Part shown: piece after piece, positions 43,091-54,866 of the stretch
How positions within the stretch are numbered: the first letter of the stretch is position 1
Layout of the letters: every line of letters starts with the position of its first letter
Origin: Tricholoma matsutake
Lineage: Eukaryota > Basidiomycota > Agaricomycetes > Agaricales > Tricholomataceae
Length of the DNA: 64,000 bases
Assembly (NCBI GenBank): GCA_026075535.2
Contig: AP026538.1
Span: 14,826,337-14,890,336, forward strand
Direction: 5' to 3'
The notes under the pieces: model-generated
Seen by the model: only the letters and a program-made list of their open reading frames with translations
The model's database searches: none
Told to the model about the DNA's origin: nothing
Position numbers and translations under genes: made by a program

Positions 43091-44507
43091 CATGGGAGTC
43101 ATTCACCATTTTGTACACCAGGGAGATGGGTGAAGGAGAAGCTGCACCTTGGAAAGTAGCCACATATCATGTATGATATTGCAACCCTCACGTGGTTCTC
43201 AAAAGTCAGCTTGCCAATCCAGATTTTCCCAATGAGATGGACTTTGCACCAAGGAAGTACATGATTCCAGGACTGGCGAGTGTCAGTCTCAAACTTCATG
43301 TCAGGGTGGTGGTCATTTCATCAAGCAGTTTGCTCCATCTATTTCTTGTATTTGTTCATGATAAAAACTACCATTGATACAGGATAAAATTGCTGAAACT
43401 GAAAGCTCATGAAGCAACATTTTGCCCAATCATTCTGGGGAGTGACAAGACCACAGTCTCAAGGGCAACAGGTCATAGCAAGTATTACCCCCTCTATATG
43501 TCAAATGGGCTCATGCACAACAATGTGTGTTGGGCACATCAGAAAGGCATGGCTCTAATTGCTTTCCTGGCCATCCCAAAGAGTCCATGGGTATACTTAC
43601 ATTGCTGAATTCATATAATGCTTATCTGCTTCCCTTAGCTGACTGTGAACATCAAGATTCCAGTGGATTTTGCAAGTTCTGATGCAACATATTCCATGGC
43701 AGTCTGCAAGAGATCCACCTTGCAACCTGGAATGGACACCCCTGAAGTTCTTTGGTTCACAGATGGCCACTATTGCTATGCCATCTTTGGAGTTGGACCT
43801 TACATTGCAGACTATCCTGAGAAAGCTTCATGTCTATGTATCATTCAGGGCTGATGTCCACAGTATGTAACAGTATTATCTCTGTATTTAACATTTCATG
43901 TCAGGTGCAGTGCACTGCAGCCCACAGAATGATCTTGATGGGGTAGGTGGGAGACATTCACATCAACTAACTTTGGCATTATTCAATGTATTGGACAAGA
44001 AACATTTATGGGATGACTATGGTATTGTTGATGACATCATGGTGAGTTGTTTCTCCCATGCATCAATGTGAATGTGAAGATTTTGCAGCCTTTCACCTAC
44101 AGCAGACTTATAGCACCTGACATTCTTCACCAAGTAATCAAAGGCACTTTTAAGGACCACCTCGTTACATGGGTAGAAGAATACATTAACTTCATCAACA
44201 CACCTGTAGAGGCATCAAAAACACTTGCAGATATTGATCGACGGTAAGCCTAAATGTGATGTTTTTCATTTGTTCAAATTACCCATTTGGCATCGGAATT
44301 GTGGCTGCACCTCCATTTCCTGGTCTTTGACAATTTCCTGAAGGCTGGGGGTTCAAACAGTGGACAGGCGATGACTCTAAAGCACTTATGAAGGTATATC
44401 TTTGGTTCACATTGATGTTCTGCATGCTCCTGACATGCCAGTGGATTATTTTCATAGGTATACCTTCCTGCAATTGCAAGTTATGTTCCAAGGCAGATGC
44501 TAAAAGC
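43091..44507 (+). pseudogene. Plavaka transposase, N-terminal part
   Basis: Blocks in order: LANPDFPNEMDFAP (about 43205-43250), FCPIILGSDKTTVSRATGHSKYYPLY (about 43420-43498), MHNNV..AHQKGMALIAFLAIPK (about 43510-43580), and TPEVLWFTDGHYCYAIFGVGPYIADYPE (about 43738-43820). Then LWDDYGIVDD (about 44008) and LIAPDILHQVIKGTFKDHLVTWVEEYI (about 44107-44190). GSDKT and APDILHQ contain candidate catalytic Asp residues. Introns probably separate several blocks; stops such as the TGA near 43850 add damage. The part ends at the AAAGC target site of the Gypsy insertion. Confidence 0.8.
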
Positions 44508-44931
44508 TATAAGGGCAACCTTAGCTTCTAGCAAAGGGAAATCGAAAGTTAAGATTATACTACATAATACAGGGATTGGAGGCGCACCTAGCAAAGGGAA
44601 ATCTGAAGAGAAAACTCTAAAGACCCCTTTGCCAGTACCCAGTATATGTGAAGACTGCAAAAATCAAATAATAATCTAAAAATAGAAAAGGTGGAGATAG
44701 GCTTATCAAGGCTACTGAATGACATTGTACCAAGGGGTAGATGTTGGAAGGGGTACTCCATCTCTAAATATAAAACTGACAACATGCACAAATGTGATTG
44801 AAAGGGAAATATGTAATAAAATAAGGAAAAATCATAGAAAATGAAGAATAGAAGGAAACGAGGTGAGGAAAAATATAGTTCAAATGTAAAAAATAGGAGA
44901 AACATGTGGGGCACCCTCTAGTCCCCTTTCA
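44508..44931 (-). repeat. 3' LTR of Gypsy element A
   Basis: 424 bp. On minus it starts TGAAAGGGG and ends CCCTTATA (consensus in solo copies TGTAAGGGG..CCCTTATA). The ending TA rather than CA is shared by all four copies. Confidence 0.88.
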
Positions 44932-44969
44932 TCACCCCCCCTCTAAGATGCATCACCCTGATGCATTCA

Positions 44970-45864
44970 AAATTGCATATGGCCAAAGTCACTGACTTGA
45001 ATGTGGTGCGGTGCAGCAGTGTGCTGTTGGTGGAATTCCTTGACTAACTGGGGGGTGTTCACATCGGACTCCTCAACCCATGAGTTCTCCTTGTACCCAT
45101 AACCCTTCCAGTGTACCAAATACTGGAGCTTCCCTCAACGCAACTGGCTGTCCAAGATTGACTCAACTTTGTACTGGGGTTCTCCCTCAATCACTATAGG
45201 TGGTGGTGGTGGACGTGAACAGTGTCCTGGGAAAGGATCTGGGGGAGCTGGAAAGAGTTTCATGACATGGAAGACTGGGTGGAGTCTGGACATGGAGGCT
45301 GGGAGGTGCAAATGATAGGCATGCATTCCAACACACCTGATGATGGGGAAGGGTCCCAGGATGCGATTGGCAAGTTTCTTGGATGGACATGTGGTGGAGA
45401 TGTCACTGGAGTCAAGATAAACTGGATCACCAACCTTGTACTGCGGCATTGGAGGATGGCATTGATTGTAAAAGCATGCCATGTCATCCTTCACCTTCAC
45501 CAAGGCTGCCTTTGCCTCCTCCAAACTGTCCCTCATGTGTTCCGTGAACTCATTCACTGTCTCAATGTGTGAGGGGGCTTGGTGAGGTTTGAATCCCATA
45601 TGTGAATGCCATCCAGTGTCTAAGAAGAAAGGTGTTTGTTGAGTGGAAGCATGGACATGGTTGTTGTATCCAAACTTGGCCAAGGGGAGGAGATCATCCC
45701 AATTGTCCTGTTGCTCATTGATGAAGACACAGATGTACTGCTCCAGTTCCTGGTTGACTCACTCAGTCTGGCCATCAGTTTGTGGGTGATAAGCAGTCAA
45801 AGTGAGGAGTTTGATCCCCAGAAGTTGGTACAACTCACAGGTGAACTCTGCCACAAACTGAGGG
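44970..45864 (-). pseudogene. Element A integrase C-terminal part and chromodomain
   Basis: Begins on minus with HGPQFVAEF just after the element B insertion and continues through TAYHPQTD (about 45780), where a stop follows. The frame MAKFGYNNHVHASTQQTPF..DTGWHSHMGF runs from 45683. Then comes LNPSKKLA-like SH3-like core CPSKKLANRILGPFPI and LHPVFHVMKLF. After a stop at about 45135, the chromodomain reads [21 protein letters not shown] (about 45045-45125). Chromodomains target integration to marked chromatin in chromoviruses. Damaged by stops at expected Arg codons. Confidence 0.82.
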
Positions 45865-45869
45865 CCATG
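45865..45869. repeat. Left target duplication of element B (CCATG)
   Basis: Pairs with CTGTG at 51789-51793. Both derive from CCGTG by one CpG transition on opposite strands. Confidence 0.7.
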
Positions 45870-46138
45870 TGTAAGCATGGCTTACATAACACATTGACAC
45901 CTATTTGTACACATCAGTCCTGGACCTTATTACTACTACTACATATGAGGCTTCCTTCTTCTTCCTTCCTTTCCCCCCCCCCTTCTCACTTCTGATATAC
46001 TCAGCTTTTGTATTTCCCCTCACTTCTAATAACATGTCATTGTCTTGTTATTGTGCATGATTAGCTGTGAGTTCTTCTGTTCTCTCCCTTTCTATTTCCA
46101 TCTAGTGTTGCCTATCCCAATCATGGGCTAGGCTTCCA
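45870..46138 (+). repeat. 5' LTR of element B
   Basis: Matches 51520-51788. It contains a C-run and T/C-rich middle, and GCCTATCCCAATCATGGGCTAGG near the end. The sequence after it (CTTTTTTTTAAAATT) gives no obvious tRNA primer site. Confidence 0.88.
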
Positions 46139-46354
46139 CTTTTTTTTAAAATTAAACAATGACACATTTTTTACGTTCTAATATTATTCTGTGATAATGA
46201 CAGCATAAATGCTGTCTCAAAAACCTTCAGTCTCCATCCCCCTTACTACTCATAGTAGGGCGAGGGACACCTTCACATTTGATGCCGCCCATGCCACATT
46301 GCCTACTTTGAATGTGCCAAGGTTGACAAACACCTCACACAACAACAACTCCAT

Positions 46355-48298
46355 GTGCTTAACATTGCCTACTCCCCCATCATCACAAACAACTTGCATA
46401 CATCCACCCCTTCATCCACCCCTTCACCTCCCAGCTCCACCCCTTCATCTCCCACCCCCGTCATCACAAATGATGCACATTCAACTCCCCCACATAATCT
46501 CCTTGCACCAGCAAGACACAGACACTCCTTGTCTTCCTTGTCTGATGACTACCAAATACTTCCTCTAATAACTAAGATGTCTGCCATGTCATCTGTTACT
46601 GTACTGGGACTAAACAATGGCAAATGACCAATGATCTCTGTGGGAATGATGACACCCAAATTACTTCACCATTTCAAACATCATGTGCAAGGATATCTGA
46701 ATAACAAAGATGGACTAGATGCAAAGAACTTTGTGGATCACATCGTCTACTTTTTTGAAGACCCTCTTTTCTGTGACTGGTATCAATCACAACAAGATCT
46801 CTTATTGGTGCTCTTGTTCGCTGACTTCATGGTTAAAGTCCATGCACATTGGTTGCCCAAACGTTGGCAACAAGAACTGGTGCAAAAAGTTTGTTCAACT
46901 AAACAGAACAAGACTCCTTTCTCCAACTTCATTGACTCCTTGTGCCATGATAACCTCCTCCTCAAAGGGTCTCAATTCCACCTCTCTCCTGCACAACTTT
47001 GCATGCAAATCGAATCCAACATTTCCCCAGAGCTCATGGCAGCATTCAATTGATGGAAAGACAACCATGAATCATCTGATGATGAGGCAGAAAAGGAGAT
47101 CAACACAAATGCTGACCCTGATGCTATGGCCACTGCTGTGTTGACTACAGCGGCATTGGACACTGTGAAGTCTGCGGAAAGGCTGCAGACTTTCATCAAC
47201 ACATTGACCAAGCTGGACCAAAAACTCATCAAAGACAGGAACACTTATAAACGTGATGCTGAAGACACCATGAGGAGCCTAAAATGCTCCAGCTCTACTG
47301 TGGGTCTAGCAGATAGCTTGAGACAAGCTCCTTTCATCCAAAACCAACCTTTGAATGCTTTGTATACCCAGATGTTGTTGTCAAACTCACGCCCACCTAA
47401 GTTGACAGATCGCGAAAGGAAATATCTCAAGACTTACAATGGATGTAAAAAATGCCAAGGATTCTACATGCTGGATGGCCACCCTTGCAAGCTCCCTAGC
47501 AGAGATGGTTACATTGAATGCTTGATGGTGCTGGTGAATGAAGCTAGAAAACATACAAAGTTACCTACACTTCCCATTCACAGAGATGAACACCCCTCAA
47601 CAATCGGCGCTGTGAATGTACCCTCCTCGAGAGGAATTTATGCACCTACTCCCCCTCAACCCACTGCTGCTCCACCTGCTCTGCCCGTTGCAAGCATTTT
47701 AGGCATGTCAACTTACCTGATTGCTGCTGTATACCTGCCAAATGAGACTTCAATCCTTGGTGGAGGTGATAGTGACCTCTCTCAGGACTCAAATGACTCG
47801 GTAAGCACACACATTCCATTCTTCAAACCCCACCTAGTGTGGGAATGCGCTGTAAACAGCCTTGACAGCTCCACCTTATCTCATATTGATATTTCTGCTT
47901 TAATTGATCATGGATCTCCTGCAGTTTTAATCAAAGAAGATCTTGTTGCTTGTCTCTGCCTGCCTACTCCCTTGCTCCCTTGCCCTTTCCCAGTGTCTGG
48001 TGCCTTCTTTGATAAATCTTCTGGCTCTTCTGATGTCTCACTTACCCACTGGGTAAATCTTAAGCTGCATGATATTAATAACTGGTATTCTGCTCGTACT
48101 GTCTGCACCCTGATGGCACTGAACCTTTGTCATTCTGTAATTCTAGGACCCCCCTTCCTGTCTCATAATAAGATAGTTATCGATGCCTGCAATGGTACAG
48201 CAATAGATTCCAGCTGTAATTTCAATTTACTACACCCTACAGCACCCATAGTTGCTAGACCAAGAATAAAATTATGTGATACACACTTGCAAATGTAA
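46355..48298 (+). pseudogene. Element B gag and protease
   Basis: One frame from about 46355 to 48298 with TGA at 46625 and 47051. Gag part: PKLLHHFKHHVQGYLNNK..FFEDPLFCDWYQ.. (about 46650-46810). A nucleic-acid-binding Cys/His block NGCKKCQGFYMLDGHPC is at about 47438-47490. The protease core is SALIDHGSPAVLIKEDLV (about 47896-47950), where the retropepsin DSG/DTG appears as DHG. A second protease landmark, CHSVILGPPFLSHNKI, is at about 48130. The frame ends at 48298. Dead but well preserved. Confidence 0.82.
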
Positions 48299-49860
48299 AA
48301 GCCAACCACAAGTTGGTGATCAGAGAATCACATTCAGTTTGCAATGTGCATCGACCTTGGGTTGATGCATGATGTGACCATGTCATCAGAATAGATGTCA
48401 TCACAGCAATCCGGGGATGCATTGAGCAACTCACAGCTGAGGAACAACTTGAAAAGCTTGAGACAGAAGTCAAAAAAAATTATGTGAATGTTTTCAAACC
48501 AATTCCCCACGTTAATGAAATGCCAGACTCAATACGCTGTAAAATCAGCTTAAAAGATGCTGGAAAAATGATTACCACAAGGAGCTACTCCTGCCCACAT
48601 AAATTCTGTGAGGCCTGGGGTATCCTAATACAACAGCACTTGGACCTTGGACGCAGGATGCATCTGTCCCTCCTCTTCTGCCCATGCTTCTCCTGCCTTT
48701 CTCATACCAAAAATGGACCCTGTGGACCTGCCCCATTGGGTCAATGACTATCGTCAACTCAATACAAACACTGTCATGGACTCACATCCACTGCCACATA
48801 TAGATGACATCCTGGCAGATGCTGGACATGATGGACAGCTTCTTTCACACTAAAATGGATCCAGAGAGCATTGCATTGACTGTGGTGACCACTCTGCTTG
48901 GTCTTTATGAATGGACTGTGATGCCACAAGGACTGTGAAATGCACTGCCTGTACACCAACAACAGGTGACAGCTGCCTTGTGATGTTTTCTGGAAGTATT
49001 TGCACACATCTACTTAGATGATATTATTATCTGGTCTGACTCTCTGAAAGAGCACACAGAACACATCGAGAAAATCATGACTGCTTTATGAGAAGCTTGA
49101 CTGTACTGTAACCCAAAAAAATCAAAATTTTATTTAAGCAAATTGATCTTCCTGGGCCACTGCATCTCTCAGCATGAGATTGAAGCCTGCTCTTCCAAGG
49201 TGGACAAAATATTGAATTGGCCCATACCGAAATTGATGAATGATGTGCGCAGTTTCTTGGGACTGGTATGATACATTGCTGCTTTTCTTCCCCACCTTGC
49301 AGATCACATGGCAGTGCTCACTCCTTTGACAACAAAGGAAAGTGAAAAAAAAAATTTTACCTGGTCCGCTATGCACCAGAATGCCTTTGAGGCTATCAAG
49401 TCGCTTGTCGTGAGCCAAGAATGCCTGATGGTAATTGACCATACTAAGCTGGGCACAAATAAAATATTTGTGACTTGTGATGCTAGTGACTGGAGGACTG
49501 GCGCAGTTCTAAGCTGGGGCCCCACTTGGGAGTCTGCATGCCCAATGGTGTTTGACTCAATGCAACTAAAATATGCACAGAAAAATTACCCAGTCCACAA
49601 AAGAGAGATGCTAGCAATCATCCAAGCACTTAAAAAGTGGTGATCTGACCTTCTAGGGTCCCATTTTATTGTATATACAGATCATCAAACTCTGGAAAAC
49701 TTTGATACCCAAAAAGACCTGTCATGGCGACAGGTGTGATGGATGGAACATCTCTCACAGTTTTACATGTCAATATACTACATCTGTGGAGAAGACAACA
49801 CGGCTGCAGATGCTCTGTCCTGACTGCCTGCAGAAACCACAGATGATACCTCTGAAGACA
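48299..49860 (+). pseudogene. Element B reverse transcriptase and RNase H
   Basis: RT blocks are in changing frames: AFLIPKMDPVDLPHWVNDYRQLN (about 48693-48760), HPLPHIDDILADAGH (about 48786-48830), GLYEWTVMPQGL (about 48900-48940), and catalytic YLDDIIIWSD (49011-49040). Then LIFLGHCIS (about 49143). RNase H: FVTCDASDWRTGAVLSWG (about 49468-49520), NYPVHKREMLAIIQALKKW (49585-49643), a stop, then YTDHQTLENF and ALS near 49825. Stops (TGA near 48938, 48981, 49089, 49109, 49642) mostly fall where Arg is expected. Confidence 0.83.
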
Positions 49861-51466
49861 CTGATGTTGCCAATTCACCCTTGGGATGGGACTGCTGGCT
49901 GAACCAACCAACCTCTTGCAATGCAATCCTCACAGTCTGCACTGATCAGTCTTTCCTCAATGATGTCCACGAGGGATACAAGCATGACAAATTCTGTCAA
50001 AAACTAAACAATGTTACCAAAAGCATGCCAAGCATATGCATGGTGAATAAACTGTGGTATTTGGGAGACTGCCTGGTGATTCCTAGATATGGTCAGCTGT
50101 GCGAAGACCTGTTCCAACTGGCACACGACTCACTTGGGCACTTTGGTGCTGATAAATCATATGCGAGTATCAGACACTGTTATTATTGGCCTAATATGTG
50201 GAGAGACCTCAAAAATGCATATGTCCCTGCATGTTCAGACTGTCAGCATAACAAAAGCGGCATGTCTAAAGCAAAAGGGCCACTGCACCCACTACCCATC
50301 CCTGAAAAACAAGGGGATTCAGTATGCCTGGACTTCGTGGGACCACTCCCCAAAGACAAGAATTTTAATTGCATTCTGACAATAATGGATAGGCTGGGTT
50401 CAGACATCAGCCTTATCCTGACATGTACAGACATCTCTGTGCCAAACCTTGCACTGATTTTCTTCAATGAATGGTACTGTGAGAATGGCCTGCCTCTAGA
50501 GCTGATTTCCAACTGTGACAAATTGTTCATGTCCAACTTCTGGAAAGCACTGCACATGTTAACTGGTGTACATCTAAAAATGTCCACAACATACCACCCC
50601 CAAACTGATGGTGTAAGTGAATGCACAAACAAAACCCTGAATCAGTGTATTCATTTCCATGTTGAGTGTAACCAAAAGGGCTGGGTATGAGCATTACCTA
50701 TTATCTGATTCCACATGATGAACTCAGTGAATGGATCAATGGGATTCCCAGGATTCCAAATCCGAATGGGGTGAAGCCCACAGATTATCCCACCTTTGAT
50801 ACTGGGGGCAATGTCTGATGACACCCTGGAGGAAGCCACTGCACACATGATTATCAGCCAAATTGAGACTGATGTAGAAGAAGCAAAAGATGCCTTAATT
50901 GGTGCCAAAGTCATGCAGGCATTCTTTGCAAACAAATCATGTGATCGTGAGGGCTCATACCTGATAGGCGATAGGGTGATGCTGGTGACCCTTCACTGCC
51001 ATTGAGAGTTTAAAGCAGGAGACAAATCTAGAGTCACAAAGTTTTTTCCATGCTTCGATGGCCCTTATTCCATGATAAAAGTGTTCCCTGAGACATCATC
51101 ATACACTCTCCTACTACCAAACTCTCCAAACGTGTTCCCCACTTTCCATGCCTCCTTACTCAAGTGGCACAATGAAAATAATGCTGAACTGTTCCCTTCC
51201 CACAACCTGGAACGACCAGGACCGGTGATGACTGACAATGGTCTGGAAGAATATATAACATTGAGAAGATTGTTGACGAGTGAAAGAGAGGATGTGGATA
51301 TCAGTACCTAGTAAGATGGTCAGGATACTCCAAAAGCGATGACGTTTGGGTGCCTTGACGTGAACTCAAGAACTGTGAGGCACTCGACTGCTGGATGGCT
51401 AGTAAGGCAGAGGGAACATGGTAGCTTTTTCCCACTGGGTTTTTTAATGCACCTGTTGTTGCTGGT
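49861..51466 (+). pseudogene. Element B integrase and chromodomain
   Basis: Frame 49881-50690 has the zinc-binding H-H-C-C block (LAHDSLGHFG and ACSDCQ, about 50116-50245) and catalytic core DFVGPLP (first Asp, about 50333). The second-Asp region reads ISNCDKLF (about 50504) where ISDRDKLF would be expected, so the catalytic Asp appears changed to Asn. QTDGVSECTN carries the Glu (about 50605). After frame breaks, FPTFHASLLKWH..ENNAELFPS (about 51130-51200) leads to a chromodomain YLVRWSGYSKSDDVWVP (about 51305-51350) followed by TGA in place of Arg and the C-terminus to about 51418. Confidence 0.83.
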
Positions 51467-51519
51467 TGATGTCGGGCTTGAAAACTAAAACCAGGGACAC
51501 TTTTCTAACAGTGGGAGGG

Positions 51520-51788
51520 TGTAAGCATGGCTTACATAACACATTGACACTTATTTGTACACATCAGTCCTGGACCTTATTATTACTACTACTACTACAT
51601 ATGAGGCTTCCTTCTTCTTCCTTCCTTTCCCCCCCCCCCCTCCTTCTCGCTTCTGATATACTCAGCTTTTGTAAGTCCACTCACTTCTAATAGCACATCA
51701 TTGCACATGATTAGCTGTGAGTTCTTTGGTTCTCTCCCTTTCTATTTCCATCTAGTGTTGCCTATCCCAATCACAGGCTAGGCTTCCA
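51520..51788 (+). repeat. 3' LTR of element B
   Basis: 269 bp, pairs with 45870-46138. It carries a longer ACTACT run and small gaps. Followed by CTGTG (51789-51793), the decayed partner of CCATG. Confidence 0.88.
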
Positions 51789-51793
51789 CTGTG

Positions 51794-54700
51794 GTCAGAA
51801 AGGAAAGCACCAGGAAGTCCATGTAATTTTCACACATGGTGGAGATAGAGCCAGGCAGCACCCAGGGCACTGATGGTGGTGTGAGTGGGAATGAAGTGAG
51901 CACATTTTCCTGCAGAATCAACTGTGCACATCACTGCATCAAACCCATTCAACTCTGGCAACTCCACCACAAAGTCGACACTGACAACATCCCAACGACT
52001 CTCTGGAATAGGGAGAGGGTGTAGCTCACCAATGGGTTTGCGATAAGGAATCTTGGTGTGTAAGCAAAGGTCACAAGTACAGCAATACTGACCAATGAGC
52101 CATGACATCTGTTGCCACCAATAATTCCATGAGGTGAGCTCCAAGGTCTTCCAGTGTCCAGGATGACTAGCAATCCATGAGTCATGGTGTTGGGATATAA
52201 TGTGTCGACGAAGATCTGGGTCATTGGGGACATAGATGTGATCTCTGAAATACAACAAGTCCTCCTTTTCCACCCACTCTGCTGCATGCAAGGAGAGGGT
52301 GGATCCCTTCCTCAGCTCTTTCACAGCTCGGGCCATAACATCCTCATGTAAACTGCTATGGTTTGCACAATGAATGTTGCATAGGATGTCCCACTCCTCA
52401 CCCTGGGGTATGATGCCTTCCAATGCCTGGATAGTAAACAGGTTTGGCTGCAACAACACAATGTCTTGATTGTCATTGCTGCCATCCCCATGGTCCACAC
52501 ATCAGGAGAGGGCATTGGTCTTCCCCATGCTGTGACCCGGATGGTGGTGCAAGGAGAAGTTGAACCTGGATAGATATGGGGACCAACAAGCTTGATGATG
52601 GTTCAATTTCTTGGCTGTCATAAAGTACTCGAGGTTCTTGTGATCATCCAAATTTCCACTTGTGTTGGGCACCCTCGAGGAAGTGTTACCACTCCTCAAG
52701 CGCATGCATTATTGCCAACATCTCCTTGTCATGGATCTTGTAGTTATACTCCACAGCACTAAGGCTTTTGGAATAGAACACAACAGGATGCCACTTCTGG
52801 TCCTCTGGAGACTGCTGAGACAACACAGTGCCCATTGCAAAGTCAGAACTGTTGGCCTCTACATGAAAAGGGTGCAAGTTGTCAGCAAAGGTAAGAATGG
52901 GAGTGTAACCAACCATCTCCTTAAGCTTTTCAAATGCCTCCTGTTGTGCATTGTCCCACCTCCATGCCTCTTTCCCCATCAAGTTGAACAGTGGTCATGC
53001 ATGATGTGAGAAATCCTTGATAAAACACCAATAGAAATTGATGAAGCCCAGGAAAGACTGTACCTCTTTCTTGTTTGTGGGTGTTGGCCAAGCCATGACC
53101 CCATTCACCTTGACAGCATCCATCTCCACCTCACCCTCCAAGATAATCAGACCAAGGTACTCAATCTTTGTCATCTCAAACTCGCACTTGTCCTGACAAA
53201 GGTAAAGTTTGTATTGTTGAAGTTGGTCCTGGATGAGGCATGTAATGCAATGATGCTCTTCAACTGTGCGAGTGAAGATGAGGATGTCATCGAGATAGAT
53301 ACAAACGATGCCCTCAAGGATGAGGTTGCAGAAGATGTCATTCATCATGGTCTGGAAGGTGGCAGGACTGTTAGTAAGGCCAAAGAACATGACGAGTGGT
53401 TCAAAAAGACCATGGTTGGTACAAAAGGCTGCCTTCCATTCATCTCCCTCCTTTATCCTCACATTATTGTAACCCCAATAGATGTCGAGCTTGGTGAAGT
53501 ATCAGGCTCCATGGAGTTGGTTCACAAGTTCAGAGATGAGAGGTAACAGGTAGTGATTTTTGACCATGATGTCGTTGAGCTTTCTATAGTCTTGAACTGG
53601 TCAAAGTGAGCCATCCTTCTTCTTGATGAAGAAAAAGGGAGAAGCCATGGGTGACTTCAATGGTCGAATATGTCCAGAGGCTAGGTGTTCATCAATGAAC
53701 TGGTCGAGCTGTCACTGCTCCTTGGGGGAGAGAGGATAGACCTTGCAGGAGTAAGGGGTTGCACCGGGGATGAGTTCGATTGCGTGATCCCATGGCTTAC
53801 ATGCAGGGAGAGAGTTGAATGATTCCTTTGAGAACACATCCCTGAATTCATGGAGATGAGGAAGTAAGGAGTCAGTAGAGGATCTAGCAGTGTTGTTTTT
53901 GTGGAAGGCCTCAGCGAGGCATTGGGATATGTTTGATGTAGCACACACCTCATGCGATGGATGAATTGCAGTGTAGAAAATCTGATCACCTTCCTCCACT
54001 TCCTCTGGCTCCTCCTCATCCTCATCTGAGTCCGGCATCAGATCAGGAACCCCCTCCAACTCCACATCTGGCACTGGCAGGGGTCCAGCACAACACTTCT
54101 GGGTGCATCGTATTGACACCCTTTGTCCACGGCGTTCCAGTCTGGCTTCCATGAAACAAGTGTGACAGCTGGATGGGAATCAGCTCATGGTGACCTCCCC
54201 GGTCCACCAGTTGACCTCTGGGTTATGGTCTTGAAGCCCAAAATCACCTTCTGCTTTCCTAACTGAGTAACAGCAAAAAGGGCATGCTCACTGTGATCTT
54301 TGTAATGGAGTACCAGGTCTACAACCTCTCGGATGGCACCAGCTTCATTCGGGGATCCATCCACATTATAGACAGGTATGGGATGTGAGAGTGAGCGAGT
54401 GTTCAGGCAATGTTGTTGTGTGAGATGGGTGTCGATGAAGAGGCCAGTCGCACTGGAGTCCTGGAGCGCAGAGACACCAAGTCTGTCCAGTGTCAGTAGT
54501 TTGTAGTTTGATCTCCAGGTTCAAGGAATGTGCAGAGGGAGTGGATGCAACAATATATTTGCATGGTAATTTGTGCTCCCATGATTTGATTTTGGGATGC
54601 AGGGCTGAGGGAGAGATAGGAAAAGCAGGTATGTCTTCAGCCAGCTTTGAAGAGTCAGAGAGGGGAACAGTAGATTCATTCTCCAGGGATTCAACTGCCA

Positions 54701-54866
54701 AAACTTCAAAGTGGTTATGGACAGGCAATGAGGGCATACAATTCACTTGCTGTGAATATAAAAATCCTGCTCCTCTACAACCTCTGATTTGATCTCCTCT
54801 GTAACCTGACCCTTCACTTCCTTGACATCTACAAGTGCCAACAGGTCCTGGAGGAGTTCGTCTCAC
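51794..54866 (-). pseudogene. Element A protease, RT, RNase H and integrase 5' part
   Basis: On minus: protease region 54866-54366 (KYIVASTPSAHSLNLEIKLQ kept, DSG block frame-shifted near 54450). The acidic linker and RT start run 54152-53712, ending in TGA at 53712. RT follows with a TGA at 53502, then 53462-52995 with catalytic YLDDILIF (about 53280-53305) and LGFINFYW. RNase H 52982-52686 has FHVEANSSDFAMG. The integrase N-part 52498-51830 includes SHPGHWKTLELTSWNYWW, CDLCLHTK (zinc) and VDFVVELPE (first catalytic Asp). It ends SDH at the element B insertion. The stops at 53712 and 53502 fall at the same codons as in the copy at 23.2-26.7 kb. Confidence 0.87.

Larger units (their letters stand above)
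45870..51788 (+). mobile_element. Chromodomain Ty3/Gypsy element B, full length, nested in A
   Basis: Two LTRs of 269 bp each (45870-46138 and 51520-51788), starting TGTAAGCATGG and ending GGCTTCCA. Total length 5,919 bp on the plus strand, inside the integrase gene of element A, which is on minus. The order gag-protease, RT, RNase H, integrase, chromodomain is canonical Gypsy. A purine tract (GTGGGAGGG) directly precedes the 3' LTR. The LTR pair differs at several sites and the ORFs have stops, so it is old. It is a different family from A. Confidence 0.92.
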
